DNA from: Gemmatimonadota bacterium
Lineage (GTDB): Bacteria; Gemmatimonadota; Gemmatimonadetes; Longimicrobiales; Gaopeijiaceae
Length of the DNA: 64,000 bases
Reading direction: 5' to 3'
Assembly (NCBI GenBank): GCA_030428885.1
Contig: JAUIEJ010000005.1
Coordinates: forward strand, 62,001-126,000
Shown here: one piece after another, positions 62,733 through 64,000 of the stretch
Numbering within the stretch: the stretch's first letter is position 1
How the letters are laid out: the number at the start of each line of letters is the position of its first letter
Notes under the pieces: model-generated
Told to the model about the DNA's origin: nothing
Databases searched by the model: none
Seen by the model: the letters and a program-made list of their open reading frames with translations, nothing else
Made by a program: the position numbers and the translations under genes

Positions 62733-64000
62733 TTATCGGTCCTCGCGCACAAGACCATTCGATCGAGTGCGCCACCACCCTGCGAAGACCTCGATCCGCT
62801 GCTCCACGCTCGCGGCCTCGAGGGCCGCCATGTACTCGGCCCGGTCCTCCACGCGGATCACCGTCCACGGATAGCCGCCCGAGGCCAGCATCGCGTTCAT
62901 GAGGAATCGGGCGACCCGCCCGTTGCCGTCCGGGAAGGGGTGGATGTAGCCGAACATCCAGTGGCCCAGCACCGCTCGCGCCCCCGCGTGGCGTTCCCCT
63001 TCGAGGAGATCGAACAGGGCGGGCATCGCATCGCGGACGCTCTCCGACCGCGGCGGGACGTGGCGCGAGTTCTGGATGTAGACCGGATTCGTGCGGTAGC
63101 CGGCGAGTTGGGCCGGCTGGATCAGGCCGGCGGCCACGGCGGGCTGGAAGAGGTCGCGATACCAGGCCCGGTGCTGCTCCCTCACGAGGCCGGGGGCGGA
63201 CTCCGGATCGGCCAGGATTCGCTCGATGGTGTCTCTCACTCCCTGAAACGCGAGCCAGTACCCGCGGGCCGCGAGTGCGTCGCGGCTTTCGCGGTCGGTC
63301 GGGTTCTCCCGAGGATCCCAGGCCCCGGCGCGGACCCGCTCCACGAGGTCGGGCGTGACCCGGTAGCCTTCGATGGAGAGGGAGTGGTAGGCGTCCTGGT
63401 CGTACAGGGCGGCCACCCGCTCCAGATACGCCGTCGGGGCGACCGGGCGGGTGGGGGGCTCGGGGAAGGCCTCCTCCACCGGCCCGCGCATCGCCTGCCA
63501 CAGGCCCTGCAGACGGGCGACGATCGCGGGTGTGCGCGGGCCGATCTCCGGGAGGGGTCGATCGGGCTGGAAGGGGTCGCTCTCCCGCACCCGATAACCC
63601 GCTCGAGACATAGTGCCGGCGATCTCGTCGGCCATGTCCGGACGGCCCAGGCGCCGAAGGGCGCCGGCCAGCCGTCCGGCCGCAGCGACGTGATCGCCCT
63701 CGAGCAGCACGGCCAGCAGATCGGACGCGTCGCGGATCCGGGACAGCGCGACCTGCGCCTCCACGGGCCGTTGCTCGAAGAAGCTAGGCTGTGCCCGAAC
63801 GAGCGAAGCCGGCAGGGTGAGCAGCCGCACGCCGTCTCGTTCGTCGCGCTGGGCGTCGGCGGGGAGGGAGTCCACCCCGTAGTCGAACACGCTCGTACCG
63901 AACGGAAGGTCGATCGTGTTGTTCGATCCGCCGGGCGTGTGCACGACGACCTGGCGGGGCACGTCCGTGGCCTCGGCGTGGAGCAGGATCGATAGCTCAG
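62733..64000 (-). CDS. Fic-family AMP-transferase, 5' end outside window
   Basis: At least 422 residues; the frame stays open through the window edge, and the GTG at 63962 is not certain to be the start because the residues before it (ILLHAEATDVPRQ) look coding. C-terminal Fic domain with the full motif HPFPDGNGRVARFL; an inhibitory helix motif SLSIEG precedes it, as in class II Fic proteins kept silent by their own helix. The N-terminal 150 residues are probably a DNA-binding-type extension. Fic proteins transfer AMP from ATP to hydroxyls on target proteins. Confidence 0.85.
   Translation of the reverse strand, partial: ELSILLHAEATDVPRQVVVHTPGGSNNTIDLPFGTSVFDYGVDSLPADAQRDERDGVRLLTLPASLVRAQPSFFEQRPVEAQVALSRIRDASDLLAVLLEGDHVAAAGRLAGALRRLGRPDMADEIAGTMSRAGYRVRESDPFQPDRPLPEIGPRTPAIVARLQGLWQAMRGPVEEAFPEPPTRPVAPTAYLERVAALYDQDAYHSLSIEGYRVTPDLVERVRAGAWDPRENPTDRESRDALAARGYWLAFQGVRDTIERILADPESAPGLVREQHRAWYRDLFQPAVAAGLIQPAQLAGYRTNPVYIQNSRHVPPRSESVRDAMPALFDLLEGERHAGARAVLGHWMFGYIHPFPDGNGRVARFLMNAMLASGGYPWTVIRVEDRAEYMAALEAASVEQRIEVFAGWWRTRSNGLVREDR

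Overview
The window is very GC-rich chromosomal DNA, densely coded, with many 4-bp start/stop overlaps and frequent GTG/TTG starts. Four PadR-repressor + large MacB/FtsX-type permease (ADOP) pairs, a SusC/SusD outer-membrane nutrient pair, 6-bladed beta-propeller lipoprotein-type genes and a CecR/YbhGFSR-like efflux operon together point to the Gemmatimonadota (or a near relative such as Acidobacteriota). This is an inference from gene content. No rRNA, tRNA or CRISPR array was found.

1-9150: tail of a response regulator, creatininase-family hydrolase, SDR oxidoreductase, a convergent ketopantoate-reductase-like/exported aldolase-like pair, an orphan BtuF-like binding protein, PadR-ADOP module 1 and a MtaD/TrzA-like amidohydrolase. 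9174-16157: one seven-gene minus-strand operon (TetR, TolC, HlyD, two ABC ATPases, two ABC-2 permeases) with an 18-bp palindrome over the tetR start codon. 16249-23013: thiol-redox proteins (AhpC/TSA-like, OsmC-like), a tiny ORF with a perfect Shine-Dalgarno followed by two hairpins, M50-like membrane protein, PpiC lipoprotein, M15 peptidase, PAS-REC protein and a zinc-ribbon membrane protein. 23032-25994: PadR-ADOP module 2 with a repeat-rich promoter.

26094-36934 is the most novel part. Two paralogous ATP-grasp ligases lie on the minus strand. An AMP-forming acyl-CoA-ligase-type enzyme and a beta-propeller protein lie on the plus strand, followed by a tight plus-strand operon: third ATP-grasp paralog, S51/class I amidotransferase-like protein, Fes-like esterase, a fourth and distinct ATP-grasp enzyme, and an EstD-like hydrolase. 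I read this as an undescribed amide- or ester-bond-forming pathway (small peptide-like metabolite or conjugate) with its own hydrolases; product and substrates are unknown.

37178-49746: AbiEi/DUF559-like protein, zinc-binding mini-protein plus LOG-like protein, barrel-type outer-membrane protein, MarR-GNAT fusion plus methyltransferase with twin operators, PadR-ADOP module 3 headed by a degenerate retropepsin-like protein, PEP carboxylase and an orphan plug-domain protein. 50001-54482: susD-susC with a strong terminator. 55046-64000 looks like an accessory zone: truncated DUF421 and IS91-type transposase remnants, a VOC protein, an AbrB-Doc toxin-antitoxin pair with a 16-bp palindromic operator, PadR-ADOP module 4 with a clear repressor promoter, a decayed beta-propeller gene, a low-GC lipoprotein/membrane-protein pair and a Fic AMP-transferase running off the window edge.
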